DNA of 64,000 nucleotides from Bombus terrestris (lineage: Eukaryota > Arthropoda > Insecta > Hymenoptera > Apidae), in assembly GCF_910591885.1 (NCBI RefSeq), contig NC_063278.1, forward strand, positions 7,537,501 to 7,601,500, given 5' to 3'. A model generated the notes under the pieces. That model saw nothing but the letters and a program-made list of their open reading frames with translations. It did not search any database and was not told the DNA's origin. Below, one piece after another: positions 24,906 to 36,700 of the stretch; position 1 is the stretch's first letter, and every line of letters begins with the position of its first letter. Both the position numbers and the translations under genes were made by a program.

Positions 24906-27082
24906 ACGGCCCTAAAAGAGGCGCAGTTCAATCTTCTATTCATTTGAATCACATCTATTGAATCACTTCCAAAGTTACACGCAGAATTCCAGAACTCTGT
25001 AAAAATATACTATACATTAATAATTATGACATATTAATTGTAAATATTCAGTACTAGTATTTCATTCTGAATGTAATACTCGTTTTTAATATACGTACTT
25101 GTACGAGAATCACAGAACACGAAACCCGAGTAGTGTATCAATTTCCGGTTCCGAGAGGGAAACTATGTAATTCTTCCGCGACTACGATTCGATAACATCA
25201 TTAAAAAGTGTTCGATCGGAAGAAAAGGAAGCAGTTCGAGTAAAATTCGGTATGTTCGTGATTAATTCTTCTTGATGATGAGCAAAGGCGCAATGTCCGA
25301 CAATTAGTCCGCCCCCACGAGAGTGGCCAACTCTAGCTTCTTCGACGATTCGTAGCTCATCGCTGGAAGTGGCAAAGATGCTACCACCACCTTTTTGTGT
25401 CGTCCTCCCTTCTTCCTGACTCTATGAAAAGTTTGTGGTCGCGAAGTTTCCCGTGCTGACCAGTCTATCTCTGGATTCTGTTCAACTAATAAGTGAATCG
25501 TGCGCGCAGATATTATCCTACGTGCTTCCTTGGTGCGCAGAAAAAAAGAAAAAAAAAAAAAAAGGAAAAAGGGAAGAAAAGAAAACAGAGAGGGTTTGTT
25601 CGTTTTCTTTGTCGCGTGCTTTTCATTGTGCTTCAGTGAACGTCTTCGCGTGGCGTGGCCTCTTCAAGGATGCACGGCGATTGATCGTCGGGGATTTTCC
25701 CAAGGGTAGGCGAATAATGTATTATCCTGGTGTAGGCACTTCGATGTTTGTGCGACAAGTGCATGGCAAATTTGGTTTTTGGTTAAATCCCTCTGGATTT
25801 CCTCGTACTCTTGCCGAAGTGAGATTTATGATAAGCCAGTGTGTGTGGCGTTCCAAAACGTGCATTTTCTAGTGGAATATTATTCTGCCTCGGTTGTGCT
25901 TTTATGTCGGTTGATTTGCCGATGTTTTAGGTGAAATTTATACGTAGAACGATCGTGTTGAATGCGTAATGTTATTCAAAAACTAATCGATCAATTCAAA
26001 AACGTAATATTAATGTCCAAATCTAATGACTAAATCCATCAATTAATATACTGCTTTCAATGAATCCTTATACGAATTACGAATTTCCGGATAAATGCTT
26101 CTGCTGTTAAACTATCATTTATCATACATCTAAATTTTAGAATTTAAAAAAAAAAAAGAATGTACATGCTGGACTATCTGGGTGGAATTCAAAGTCCTTG
26201 AAAATAGTGCCGTTTTACGAAATGTTTTAATGTGTAATTTACCCTATTAAATATATTAACTATACCCACCCAGTATAAACTATATTAACTTTAGAATTTT
26301 ATTCGGGGGTCAAAACTGAAAGTCTGACCCTTTCTAGACAAAATTAACGTAGGAACAATTCTCGGTTCTACCGATCATATTGCAAGTCCGATATTTTATA
26401 CATGATTGATCAATTTCACTAGCGAGAAAGCGTAATCCCTTAAACGCCATCTGTACGCAGACACAGTTACTAGTTATTATAGAGGTAACCATTCTATATA
26501 TTACGCATGTCAAGCATAACTGTAACCAAGAAGCCCATTTATTATTTGTAACATTTTTTTAATGACAAGAAATATTTTTAATTTTCTTTGCATCCGCCTC
26601 GCTTACAGTGAATTTCTTTTTTTCATTCGCAAAGAAACACGGCACGCATGATATACCCTTCGCATAATAGCGTTTTACCGGAAGAAAATTCCTCATGTAA
26701 ATTAATCGCGAAATACAGGAATTAAAAAGAAAGAAACTAAGAATAGTAAAACGCATAATAAGTAGGAAAACATGAAACGCGGTCTTGTTATCAGAGTTGT
26801 AAATAAAATTCGTATAATTTTAGATCGAGGCGTGAAAATGAATTGAACAGCCGCGATATTTCGCTTGTTATTCATTTATGCAGAGAACTTATAATTAGTG
26901 TGTTTCACGCTCTAAGTGGACGTTATTTTAAAACTTATTGCGAATAATTGATCGATCAACAACGATCTATTATTATGTCTATATTATACGAACGTATTTT
27001 ATATGGATGTAGTTTATTACGTTGATACGTATAACGATATTGGCGTGGAAATGATGATTCGTTAATGATGAATTTATCACAG
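24906..27082 (+). other. Candidate promoter and 5' UTR region of the long plus-strand gene
   Basis: GC-raised between about 25280 and 25880, with an A-rich tract at 25541-25573 and an arthropod initiator-like TTCAGTG near 25633. A donor-like AAGG/GTAGGC sits near 25705. Because the exon at 27083 opens with a splice acceptor, a non-coding exon is expected here. Open frames at 25435-25872 contain lysine runs from the A tract and are not convincing. Confidence 0.35.
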
Positions 27083-27185
27083 GCCTCGTCGTTCAAGGGT
27101 CGACCATGGGTGGAGTGCAAAGCGGAACCCATACCCTTGGAGAGGCATTATGGGTACAGGAGAGGCAACGTCAAAAATGCCATCG
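27083..27185 (+). CDS. Candidate alternative first coding exon A of the long plus-strand gene
   Basis: A strong acceptor (TTTATCACAG) precedes and a strong donor (GTAAGT) follows. The ATG at 27106 lies in a good context (GACCATGG) and begins MGGVQSGTHTLG. It ends in phase 2 with CG, which with the A at 50720 or 33570 gives Arg. Gly2 with Ser6 fits an N-myristoylation signal. All three frames are open across the exon. The alternative frame (starting ASSFKGRPWVEC) has higher third-position GC but ends in phase 1 and finds no clear partner. The choice of frame is therefore inference from phase. Confidence 0.5.
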
Positions 27186-30100
27186 GTAAGTGATTTGTCT
27201 TCACAAGAAAATTTTCCAGAAAGCCATACAGTAGAAACTCAACATTAAATAACGGTGGAAATGCCTCATTAAAATATTTAGAAAATATATAGCGTAGAAA
27301 AGGCGCCAATAATTCATAATTCATTTAACTAAGACGATCATTTGCTAAAGTGAGCGAAGCTATTTAAATCTTCCTTCTTAATTAAATAACATGTAGCAAG
27401 ACGACAATAAGGGGATGACAAGGAGAAAAGAGAAAAGATACGATAAAGAAAGAGGGAGGGAAATTAAGTACAATGGAAATTAGCTTCGCTCTAAGTTAAT
27501 TGCTTTATACGGTATTAGAGGGGCAACTACGCTGGCCCAGATTTTTAATGAACTCGAAAAATCGCCTGGAACTTCTCTACGGTGCATAAATATCAGAGCA
27601 GAAACTATACAGTATATAGTGATGGCTGACGATGATATTAATCTATTCCCTGGTTATCTTTCATTATTCCTCGGGATCGTTGTATCGTTCGTTGCTTAAG
27701 CACGAGGAATGCCACAACGAATTATACGGAGGTATACGCCGCAGTTTCCGAGTTGGAACCCTTTTAGGAAACTCTTCGCTGACGAGAAAAACCGTACACC
27801 GCTTTAGTTTGAAACCGTTCGAATGAGATACTATCTTATGATTAGTGGACGATTAATTGTTAATTAGTGGAATTTCGACACGGTCAGACTGCGCTTATTA
27901 GCGCGGTCGTGGTCTAATTACGACATTCTCTTTGAGACCTTGCGCGCGTTCGCGTCTCGGTTTTTGAACGTTCCCGCTTTCATCGTGTTTTACTCTCATA
28001 AATATTAGGATATATTAGGACCCTCTTGCACAACAACTTATCGACCAATAACATCGATCGATTGAAACGAAACAAATCGTAGATTATAAACTTCTTCGTT
28101 ACAAGTTTTTATTTAGGTTAAAAAGGATAACCGGATGGCTTATAATTTGCAAAATTTACTTGTAAAATTTCATTTTTTATATTACTTATTATTAGGAAAC
28201 TTGTTACTGTTATGTAAGAGAATTTGTTAACACTAATAACTTGTAGCTCGTAAAATTTCATTAATAATATTAATTAAATCGTGCAAGAGTACATATTTAG
28301 TAAATAAAGTAAAATTTGTTAAAACTATGCCTGTTTCGAGATATGAAAAAAGATCTCTTGTTTCAGGAAAAGTTTCAACAAAGGATCATTCGGTACGACG
28401 ATCTGAGTTCATGTATAACCTTTTCTTTGATAACATGGTGTACAAAATAGAAAATACAGAATGTAATTTTCGGGAGAGAAAAGATTGGATTCTTTAGAAA
28501 GTAACGTGGTAGAATTTCATAATGATCGATACTTTATTTGATTACTTCTATGCAACTATTTTCCAGAGCATGCGCATTCACTACGAAATTGCGCGTTATT
28601 ACCGCGCTCGTCGCCGCGCGAAATTTGAAAATCGTCCAGAGAGAGAAGTTTTAGTAGAAAAGATGATATAATTTCACATATAAAGTTTCATTATCTTCTC
28701 ATTTGCAGTTATCACAATTTTAATTTCGTATATTTAACAATTTCCTTTTTGTTCCATCCACACCTACATTATCCGAATTAGTTGGCACTAATGAAACGTA
28801 GATTATCTTGCTTGAAAATTTACAGTGTAGGAAATGAATTTTGCCGTGATTAGTCGAGATTAAATGATTCTTAAATTCATTATTATTTATAAACTAGTTC
28901 ATACGATTCTCGAGAAATTATATCTTCATTTTATGTTAAGTATACGTGACTAACGAAATTTGCATGGAAATTTTCAATATTGTTCGTTTGAGTGGATTTA
29001 TCTTATTTAATAAATTGCACGCTTGTCATAGTTCCGCTAATTAAGCGCTTCTAGAAACTCGAGAAATTCTATCTTCTTGTTCGCGATTCCACTAACGAGT
29101 TTGCCAACTGTTTACTGGAATTTCGCCTTTATTTCCAATTTAGTATTGTACGTTTCATTGAATTAAGGTCTTATGTAAATAGGAAATGCAGTAAATTCGT
29201 CAATATATACGTATAATCGATTCAAGACGAATCTGCGTTGGAGAGCAGCTATTTTGTAGAAATTTCGAACCATGGCATTGATTAATAAAGCCGGGTGTAA
29301 TGAAAAGCAAATCGTCGTTCCGGACAGTAGTTTCCAGTATAATTACTACAGGTACTTCCTTCGGTTTCATATACACATTTTGTATCAGGAAAACATTTTC
29401 AACAGGCAGACGAAAGCGCTCTCGTTAAAGCAATTGAAAACGAGTAACATCGAAACGCTCTTTCTGAGCAATGAGAAATCATATTAATCAACTTTTTTTG
29501 AACCCTATAACGAAAGCAAAGTTAATTCATCGTTCAGAAATATTTCTGATTTTATAAAAGGTAATTGGTTCAGTTACATCTGGTACGAGTGAAATAAATT
29601 ACCTTATTCCTCATTATATCGTCAGGAGGAGAAGTAAAAATGAGAAAAATATTCAACAAATTCAAGGAGTTCCTTCTTATAATTATATAACAAATAATGG
29701 AAAATGATTAAAATATTACATCTTAAATATTATACACTTAATTGTTTAAACTTTTCTAACATAAACATAGATGCTTGTTAAGCTCATCATATACGTAAAA
29801 CAACTGTAATCTACGTTAATTTCAGAATCATCGAAGTTTTCTTTCTCTCATTAAAAAAAAGAAATTCTAGTATAAATAATCTTCAGGAAATAATCTATAA
29901 TTTGCTATAATTTTGAAGTTAGACGTAGAAAAACGCTTGTCTTCTATTGAAAGCAAAAAGCTCGCCAATAATTAGTATCGCATTAGCGATAAAATTTTCC
30001 AGCGAAACAAATAATCTTTGCACTCAATGTGACGCAATTAATCTTTCAATCGTTAATACCTATCACATTCTCTTATAAATTCAATTATCATCTGCCTGAA

Positions 30101-30549
30101 ACAATCTGCAAACACAAAGAGGTCTTGAATCACGTTTCACGCGATATAGGTATGCATGTCGATTTTTTCCATTTTCCGCCCTCGACTATCGCGAAACGAT
30201 AACGACAGAAAAATCGGGAATCGAGCGAAATTCAACAAACGCGCGTCGAATGGTTAATTAGCCTGGTCGGTGCGCGACGCGATGGTCGATGCAATCGAAA
30301 GAGCGATCGACAGAATGAGGGAAGAGAGGCCGGCACAGCGGAACATACCGGACATCCGCTTTGACGCGCGTCTCTGTCCGTTTCACCTGATGTGCACGCA
30401 CTTGCGTGCAGGACAAAGGGCCTGCGACAGGCGTACGTCGAAATTCGCTCGGGTACCTCGCCTGGAAACATTCATTTATGTTCTGAAAACGCGATCGAAA
30501 CCGACGCTGAACGACGTTGTTCCGTGGACGTGAACGATGCCGGTGCACC
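27186..30549 (+). other. Intronic sequence after exon A, ending in a GC-raised block
   Basis: AT-rich, with nothing recognised until about 30230. From there to 30549 the base composition becomes GC-rich with many CpG, fitting the 5' UTR or promoter of exon B. The frames at 30232-30551 on both strands fall in this block. Confidence 0.4.
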
Positions 30550-30617
30550 ATGTTCGCGGTGAAGATCGTTTACTGTCAGGTGACGATGGAATTCGTGGAG
30601 AACGCTGGAAACGCCAG
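30550..30617 (+). CDS. Candidate alternative first coding exon B of the long plus-strand gene
   Basis: The ATG at 30550 has a good context (GCACCATGT), with an in-frame stop 39 nt upstream. It reads MFAVKIVYCQVTMEFVENAG and ends AAC GCC AG before GTACTA, phase 2. Joined to the A at 50720 the split codon is AGA (Arg). About three quarters of codon third positions are G or C, like the common exons. A second ATG at 30538 reads through the same segment in another frame, but ends in phase 0 with poor third-position GC. Confidence 0.45.
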
Positions 30618-32047
30618 GTACTATTTATATTTGAGTAATTTAGTGAAAAAAATGGAGTGAGTGTTCTTTGTTTTCAACAAATACCGTACTTTTGTAGGGG
30701 ACTTTGTTAAAATCTCTCAAGAAGGTATAGCAATGTGTTCGAACGTGTGAAATGTTTGAAATGTGAGATTTCCTATCAAGGTTCAGCTTTATTCACAAGC
30801 TTAGTTACCATTCTACGGATTAGAGATTTTATCGCATGTATCGTCTCTCTAAGCCATTTACACGTTTGATTCCTTTTACGAAGGTTAATTCTGTCGTTTG
30901 AGAAGATGAAGATTTACGCTTGTGTTTTCCTATTATTAGAAATTGGAACGTAGAATGTTAGTTCGAACAATCTCATTTGTATGTATCAAAGGATAACTTT
31001 CATAGTAATTTTATTCTTGTTAATTTGCATTAGATATGACGATTGCGTAGTTGAAGGTAACGGTTGACGTTAGTATGTAATTGATAAATCGTATTTCTTT
31101 GTGTGATTATAAGAAGAAAACTTACATCCATGCGACATTTAATTTTCGTGCGTCATACGTTTGAAATGTAATAAAGATTGTAACAGCGAACGTTCTTCTG
31201 CTAGAATAATCAACTTTTATGCCAGATTTATCGTGAACGTAGACGTATGAACGTCTTCTACAAAATGAATTCATTTTCCCTTGATCCTTTACGTGTATTG
31301 GGTTACAAAATAATTTTTTAATCTAATTACTTCAAAATATCTAATTATATCGTAGATAGACAGCGATATTACTAATTTTGTTTCTGTTGGCGATGTGTAT
31401 GGGAGTTGGAAGATAGTTTTGTTAGAAATCGCGTTAACGAGCGTGAATCGTGAAAACGATTAGTTGGAAGTAAGATCGTGGTATGTCGATCGAGAGATAT
31501 CATCAGGTGAAAATGGGAAATGTATGTGAGTTTAGGGAAAAACATTGACGGAAGCAAGGATTTTTATATTGGTGGAACAATTATTTCCAGCAGGGAAGAA
31601 AACACATTTTTCTAACCGAAAGATGAAACTCAATTTGATTATATATTTCACTAGATATTTTGAGAAGTTTCTTTCGTTTGATAGGCAACAGTCCCCATTA
31701 TATTACTATTTTAATGGTGCGACATTATTATTCATAAAGAGAACAGAATTTATTTTACAATCGAATGCTTTTGCAATTAGAAACTCTATTACAAACGACT
31801 TTGCAAATTACAATCATTAAGTTTAAATTTTCCATAGATTTTTCCTAATCTATATTTACTCTTGTAGATTTTCTCCGTTTAAACATTTCGTCGAGGTAGA
31901 GAGAACAAAGAAAATTTTTCTCCGATAAAAAATTCCGTGATATCCAATGAAAAGCAACGTGAAAGTATACCACCGTTTTAACCAAAAGCTTGGCTTCTCT
32001 TCGAACCGTCATCGGCTCGTATGAAATTCTTTTGTGAGAACAGGAAC

Positions 32048-32170
32048 ATGGCCCTCATTGTGCAACATCCGCTGCCGCTGTCGCTATGGTGGCTCTGCTT
32101 CCTGACCTTTCCGAAGTTAGGAGGAATCACGCGACGACGAGCAACTAATGCTACTTTCCATTTTATTTAA
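32048..32170 (+). CDS. Candidate short ORF, 40 residues
   Basis: The ATG in AACATGGCC context opens MALIVQHPLPLSLWWLCFLT and ends in TAA after 40 codons. The first 25 residues are hydrophobic. The block is more GC-rich than its surroundings. It lies in the intron of the long gene and no family is recognised. It may be part of an untranslated exon. Confidence 0.2.
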   Translation: MALIVQHPLPLSLWWLCFLTFPKLGGITRRRATNATFHFI

Positions 32171-32735
32171 CAAAAACTGCGACACTCTCCACTTGATATC
32201 TCTTTACGTACAATGACATTACTTCTTTTCTATATTTGTATTTGCAAAGATCACGATCTTAGATACGATTCACCATTACGTGCTATAAGCGACTCGCCAT
32301 AATGATTAATCCTTTAAAAATCAATGAATATATGTAGAATTCACATATAAAGTATACAAAATTATCTCTTCATGTGTCTTCCAAAAGAATAAAATTTAAT
32401 TGGGATAAAACATCGAATATTGTTAGGTTGCAAAGAGTTAAGAATATTAAAAATTTGTCTAGCAAGGAACTCTTCTTTTCATTTAATGTACTTGGTTAAT
32501 ATATAGTTTCCTTGCTTATTGAAAAATCAGTACGAATTTTCTGGACAACCTGTTAGTCACGAAACCCTAAGATTTTATCTAAAATCGATCTCGTGACAGT
32601 CGATAGACTTCGACGTCCATCAAATTGATTTACGATCAATTTGTGGTCAACCTCGTTGAAGATTTCCTCTTACATAATAATAGAATCGTTACACGCACGT
32701 ATGTATTCTTCTTTTTTGTTCTCTTTTTTTTTAAG

Positions 32736-32814
32736 TTTAGCGAGCACGAAAAGTTACGTAAAGGAGGCAGCGAGCCTCGAAGCGTGGAAATATTAAAATT
32801 GATGTCCACATTAG
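32736..32814 (+). other. Candidate exon with strong splice signals, frame undecided
   Basis: A very strong pyrimidine tract (about 32707-32731) leads to two acceptor AGs (32734-32735 and 32739-32740), and the block ends TTAG before GTAAGA. One frame reads EHEKLRKGGSEPRSVEI and leaves phase 1. Another reads STKSYVKEAASLEAWKY and stops inside the exon. Neither phase fits the known downstream exons, so it may be a poison or non-coding exon. Confidence 0.3.
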
Positions 32815-33569
32815 GTAAGAGCAGTTCCTCCATCGGATACGATCCCTTGATTGCGTCGAACAGGCTATTCTCGTTCCTTTCCACGCATTGTAGTTTTACG
32901 CGTCTTTTCTCCCCTAACTTTTACCCCTTCACCATCGTTAAAGCTCGATATGCATACGCAGTAGAAGAAACAGTTTTATCGTTCCCCTTTCACGTGACTG
33001 CTCAGATGAACCGGTGCTTTAACCGTGTCTGCTCGTTCTCCAATATATTTGCATAATCTCCTATCTTGCTTGCACCGCTATTTCTCAATGTACGTAAGAC
33101 GCAAGATTTAACTGCTACGGAAAATCTCTAAAAAGAGAGAATCTGCAGAAGATCTGTAGAGAATTTCTAATGGATAATTTTTAATTTGACTTTAATGGTG
33201 CAAGATACAAACAGCTTCATTAGTAGGAGATTATATTGAAAGAGAAAAAGAGAATTGTATAGAAAAATTAGAATATAGGTAGAGAGTGTTTCAAATGGAC
33301 AGGATGTTACAATTGGATGTTATGAAAATATTATTCTGTATACAAATATGACTCGGAAACTAAGAATAAAGTTTCTCCGTTCCAGAGATCGTCTCTTGTT
33401 TTCGAGAAACTGCTGTTTGAAAATTTTAATATAGGAAAGATGTTAAAAGGAATAACGTATGATAACACAGTAGGATAACAAGGAGTTCGATTCCTTGGTC
33501 GAAATAAAGATAACAAAATTACATGTATGTAGCATAAATAATTTTACGTAACCGAGCGTGACATACCAG

Positions 33570-33743
33570 AATCACGGAAAGTTCGTGTCTCGCGATAAAC
33601 GATCGCAGCCTCGAGGAAATTTTCCAGATCGCGGTTCTCGAACCGCAGCCTCCATTTGGGTCTCTTCCGGTGCTCGATCCTTCTATCGAAAGTGACTGTA
33701 AAGATTGGTTCCGACACGTCAACGACCCTGGTTCGAATTACAG
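33570..33743 (+). CDS. Candidate internal cassette exon of the long plus-strand gene
   Basis: A GC-raised 174-nt open stretch with no ATG, reading ITESSCLAINDRSLEEIFQI, then EPQPPFGSLPVLDPSIE and CKDWFRHVNDPGSNY. It ends TAC AG before GTACTG, phase 2. With an acceptor at 33569 it also begins in phase 2, so it is symmetric and could be included between exon A or B and exon 50720 without a frame change. The upstream pyrimidine tract is weak. Acceptors at 33598 (phase 2) and 33615 (phase 0) are alternatives. No family recognised. Confidence 0.45.
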
Positions 33744-36700
33744 GTACTGCTCGAGTTACTTATCACTTTCACGAATTTAATTTCTCTCGTTTTCCATGGT
33801 AATGAAGTTTAAATTATCGATTATTTATACAACATGGGAAAAATCGCCTCGACTAGAGAGTTTTATGTCGTTCTGTCAAAACATAGCTTATTTCTCAATT
33901 TATAGAAAGCAAAAATTGATCACAATGGTTTTATAAATTGGTCAAGTGAAAACATTATCGGAATTATTAATTTATATTGAGCAATTTTTATTTTCGTGAT
34001 AATTTGGGAAATATTTGTCATGAGATATCGAGCGTGTCAGTATTTAATTTTTCATCGAAGTTTCATAAATTCACAACGATGAACTTCTGAGAATTTCAAT
34101 GATTCTTTGTAAAATATATAGATGAAAGCTCGTTCTTCTCCTTGCAATATATAATTCTCTTCTTTTTTTTATTTACTTGGTACAATTTTTGGTTTCATAT
34201 TTTAGTAGCTTTGGTATTAAATAGCAAATAATAAATATGATCCGTAATATCAGATTTTTTCTATTTTTGACATTTCTATAGAATTCATTGTAGACAAAGT
34301 ATTCAGTATGCGAGTTATGATTTAACAATGTGAATCATTCCACCTCGATTCCAGGTGATTCAAGCGTTTCCTGGCGAACAAATTGAGGGAGTTGCTACTC
34401 TGGTTCACACGGGATTGCGCTATTGTTTCGTACGGGGACGAAATGGTATCCTTGGTAACTACGTGATTCATCGTGAAGGGTGGAAAAGAGGGGATGAAAT
34501 TAAATAGCAATTTTTTTACTTGTTTCTCCAGTCGAGGATCAGCCACGAATCACGAACAACGTCGAGTATTTTCCCTGGAAATATTTTTCAGAATTTTTTC
34601 ATACATCCTTCAATAAGGTATCTTTTTGTAAATATTTTTCTTTCTTCAATCTTTAAATTTTCATAGTATAGTACGTTTTTTCACCGGAGCGACAGAAATT
34701 ACTGTCCTCGTATTTCCTCGAATTTCTTCTCCATAGTATATTTACCATCGATCATCGTTTTTTCGATCAGGAAGCACACGAAAACGCAGGTAACGCATTA
34801 AGTCGTCAGAGAAAGCGTGCAGCACACACATCGTTTAACGTGGTGGATGAATGCTGCGTCGTTAAGGTGCATGTGTAGTGCTTTTTGTCATGAACATTGG
34901 TACATGTTCATCCTTTTATCAGGAACGTTTCTCTAAACAGACCGCAATTTCACGTTCGTTAATCCCGCTTTTCAAAATGTGTTTCGCCGTAATGGAGATT
35001 CTCTCGTATTTTCCTTCCATTCGCTTAAAACAAGAGAACTTCAAGTACGATGATTGGCATAGATGTAACATTCCTTGTGAGAAATTTATCGTGTTCTTAT
35101 CCTACTGTTCCTTTCACGAAAAAATGAAACAGAACAGTGGAATTCGTCTTTAAATTGTTCACGTTTGATGTTGTACAAGTATTCGATGCGAAATTTTGCG
35201 TATCTACTCCCTTATAGTATCTATGATAAATGAAAAAAGGTTCATATTGTAACAAACGATAAATTAGTTTTAAACTGTAGGGAATTGTATCTTCTTTACA
35301 AACATGCCAAAAAAAGGTTTATTTCTATTGCCAATAATAATTGATAAAAAATTCTCTTCAGCTTATAGAAATCTTGTTGATTACATTTTGAAAAGGTTAA
35401 CTAAGCTCACGTTAATAAAAGATATAGCTTATAGCTGATATAAAAGAAAGGAAATAGACACCGTTAGACAGATAAAAATAGACCGATAAAATATTCAATG
35501 GAAATCTATAAGAATCGGATGATCATTAATGTTCGCGTTTACTTTTCCGCTGGTAGTTCGCGTAATAGCATAAAAATGTTCAGGAGGAAAAACGAGCGAC
35601 ACGTGAAACGCGAGCTAAGAGGAAAGGGGTAAAATAAAAGCTGGTCGATCGTTAGGAAAGTATCGTGTCGTGCATATCCAGGTGACTCGGGTGTAAGTGG
35701 TACCTAGGCCAAGCGCCATGGTCACTTTCTTCGTGGTCTCACGTGACATTGCGTTCACAACTCGTTGAACACGAAACGAAAAACGAGATTCCTCGTGGAA
35801 TGTGTTCTTCGCCATCAAACGTACAAAGAACTTCGTTTCAGTCTTGTTAGATCTCTCTACGATTTATTTAAAAATCGAATAAAAAATTTCATTAAAAATT
35901 TGTGAAAATGTTCGTTCAAACATATAACTCCTTATAAAATTAGTAAATAAATCTCTTATAATCGTAAATATTCCAAAAGGACTTTTGAATACGATATTGA
36001 TTATCAATATTTGATGGTTTTGCAGCAAATCGTAATTATTTAATATTATCGCTACAATGACGAATAAATAAAATTTTGGGTCGTGGTCTATATATTTCGT
36101 GGAAAATTTATTCACGAAATTTGTTTAAAAATCATTGTTGTCTATTAGGACTACAGCTATATTATTAAAATTTATTTTATGAGAATGGTGCGAATATCTT
36201 TTCAAATAACAAGAGTGATAATAATTCTTATGACCGCGTAAAAAATTATTAGTCTTACAGGAAGATAAATATTGATTTTCGCCAAAATTTTATAGAAATA
36301 TGATGCAATATACGTACAGTTGTACCGCGCCTGTTTATGAATTTATGGCACGTGTAAATATGCAAAAATGAACAAAAGGACGCGTAAAAATGCAAGAACA
36401 TAAAAAAAATTAAAATACATATGCAAATAATAATTATTTTTATTCAAATTCCTTTATCACTTTTGCACTATTCGTGCAAAAACACGAATTTGCACAAATA
36501 CATACTTCAAGAAGTATTTATCTGCACTTAATTTTCATATCTTCGAGAAGACATTAAAGTTTTCATTAAAGTTTCTCGATAATTAATTACTCGTGGTCTA
36601 CTCTACTGGCAATTAACACTATCGAGAGTAATTACGCTATTCAGCTATCCTTCCTCGAAATAGCTCGTTCGAGGGTTATACACTATCGATTTCATCGACC

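Noticed and set aside
25435..25872. 145-codon plus frame
   Set aside because: It contains a lysine run from an A tract and has no family features; better explained as 5' UTR or promoter.
33720..33750. tRNA B-box-like GGTTCGAATT
   Set aside because: No matching A box or cloverleaf around it; it lies inside a candidate exon.
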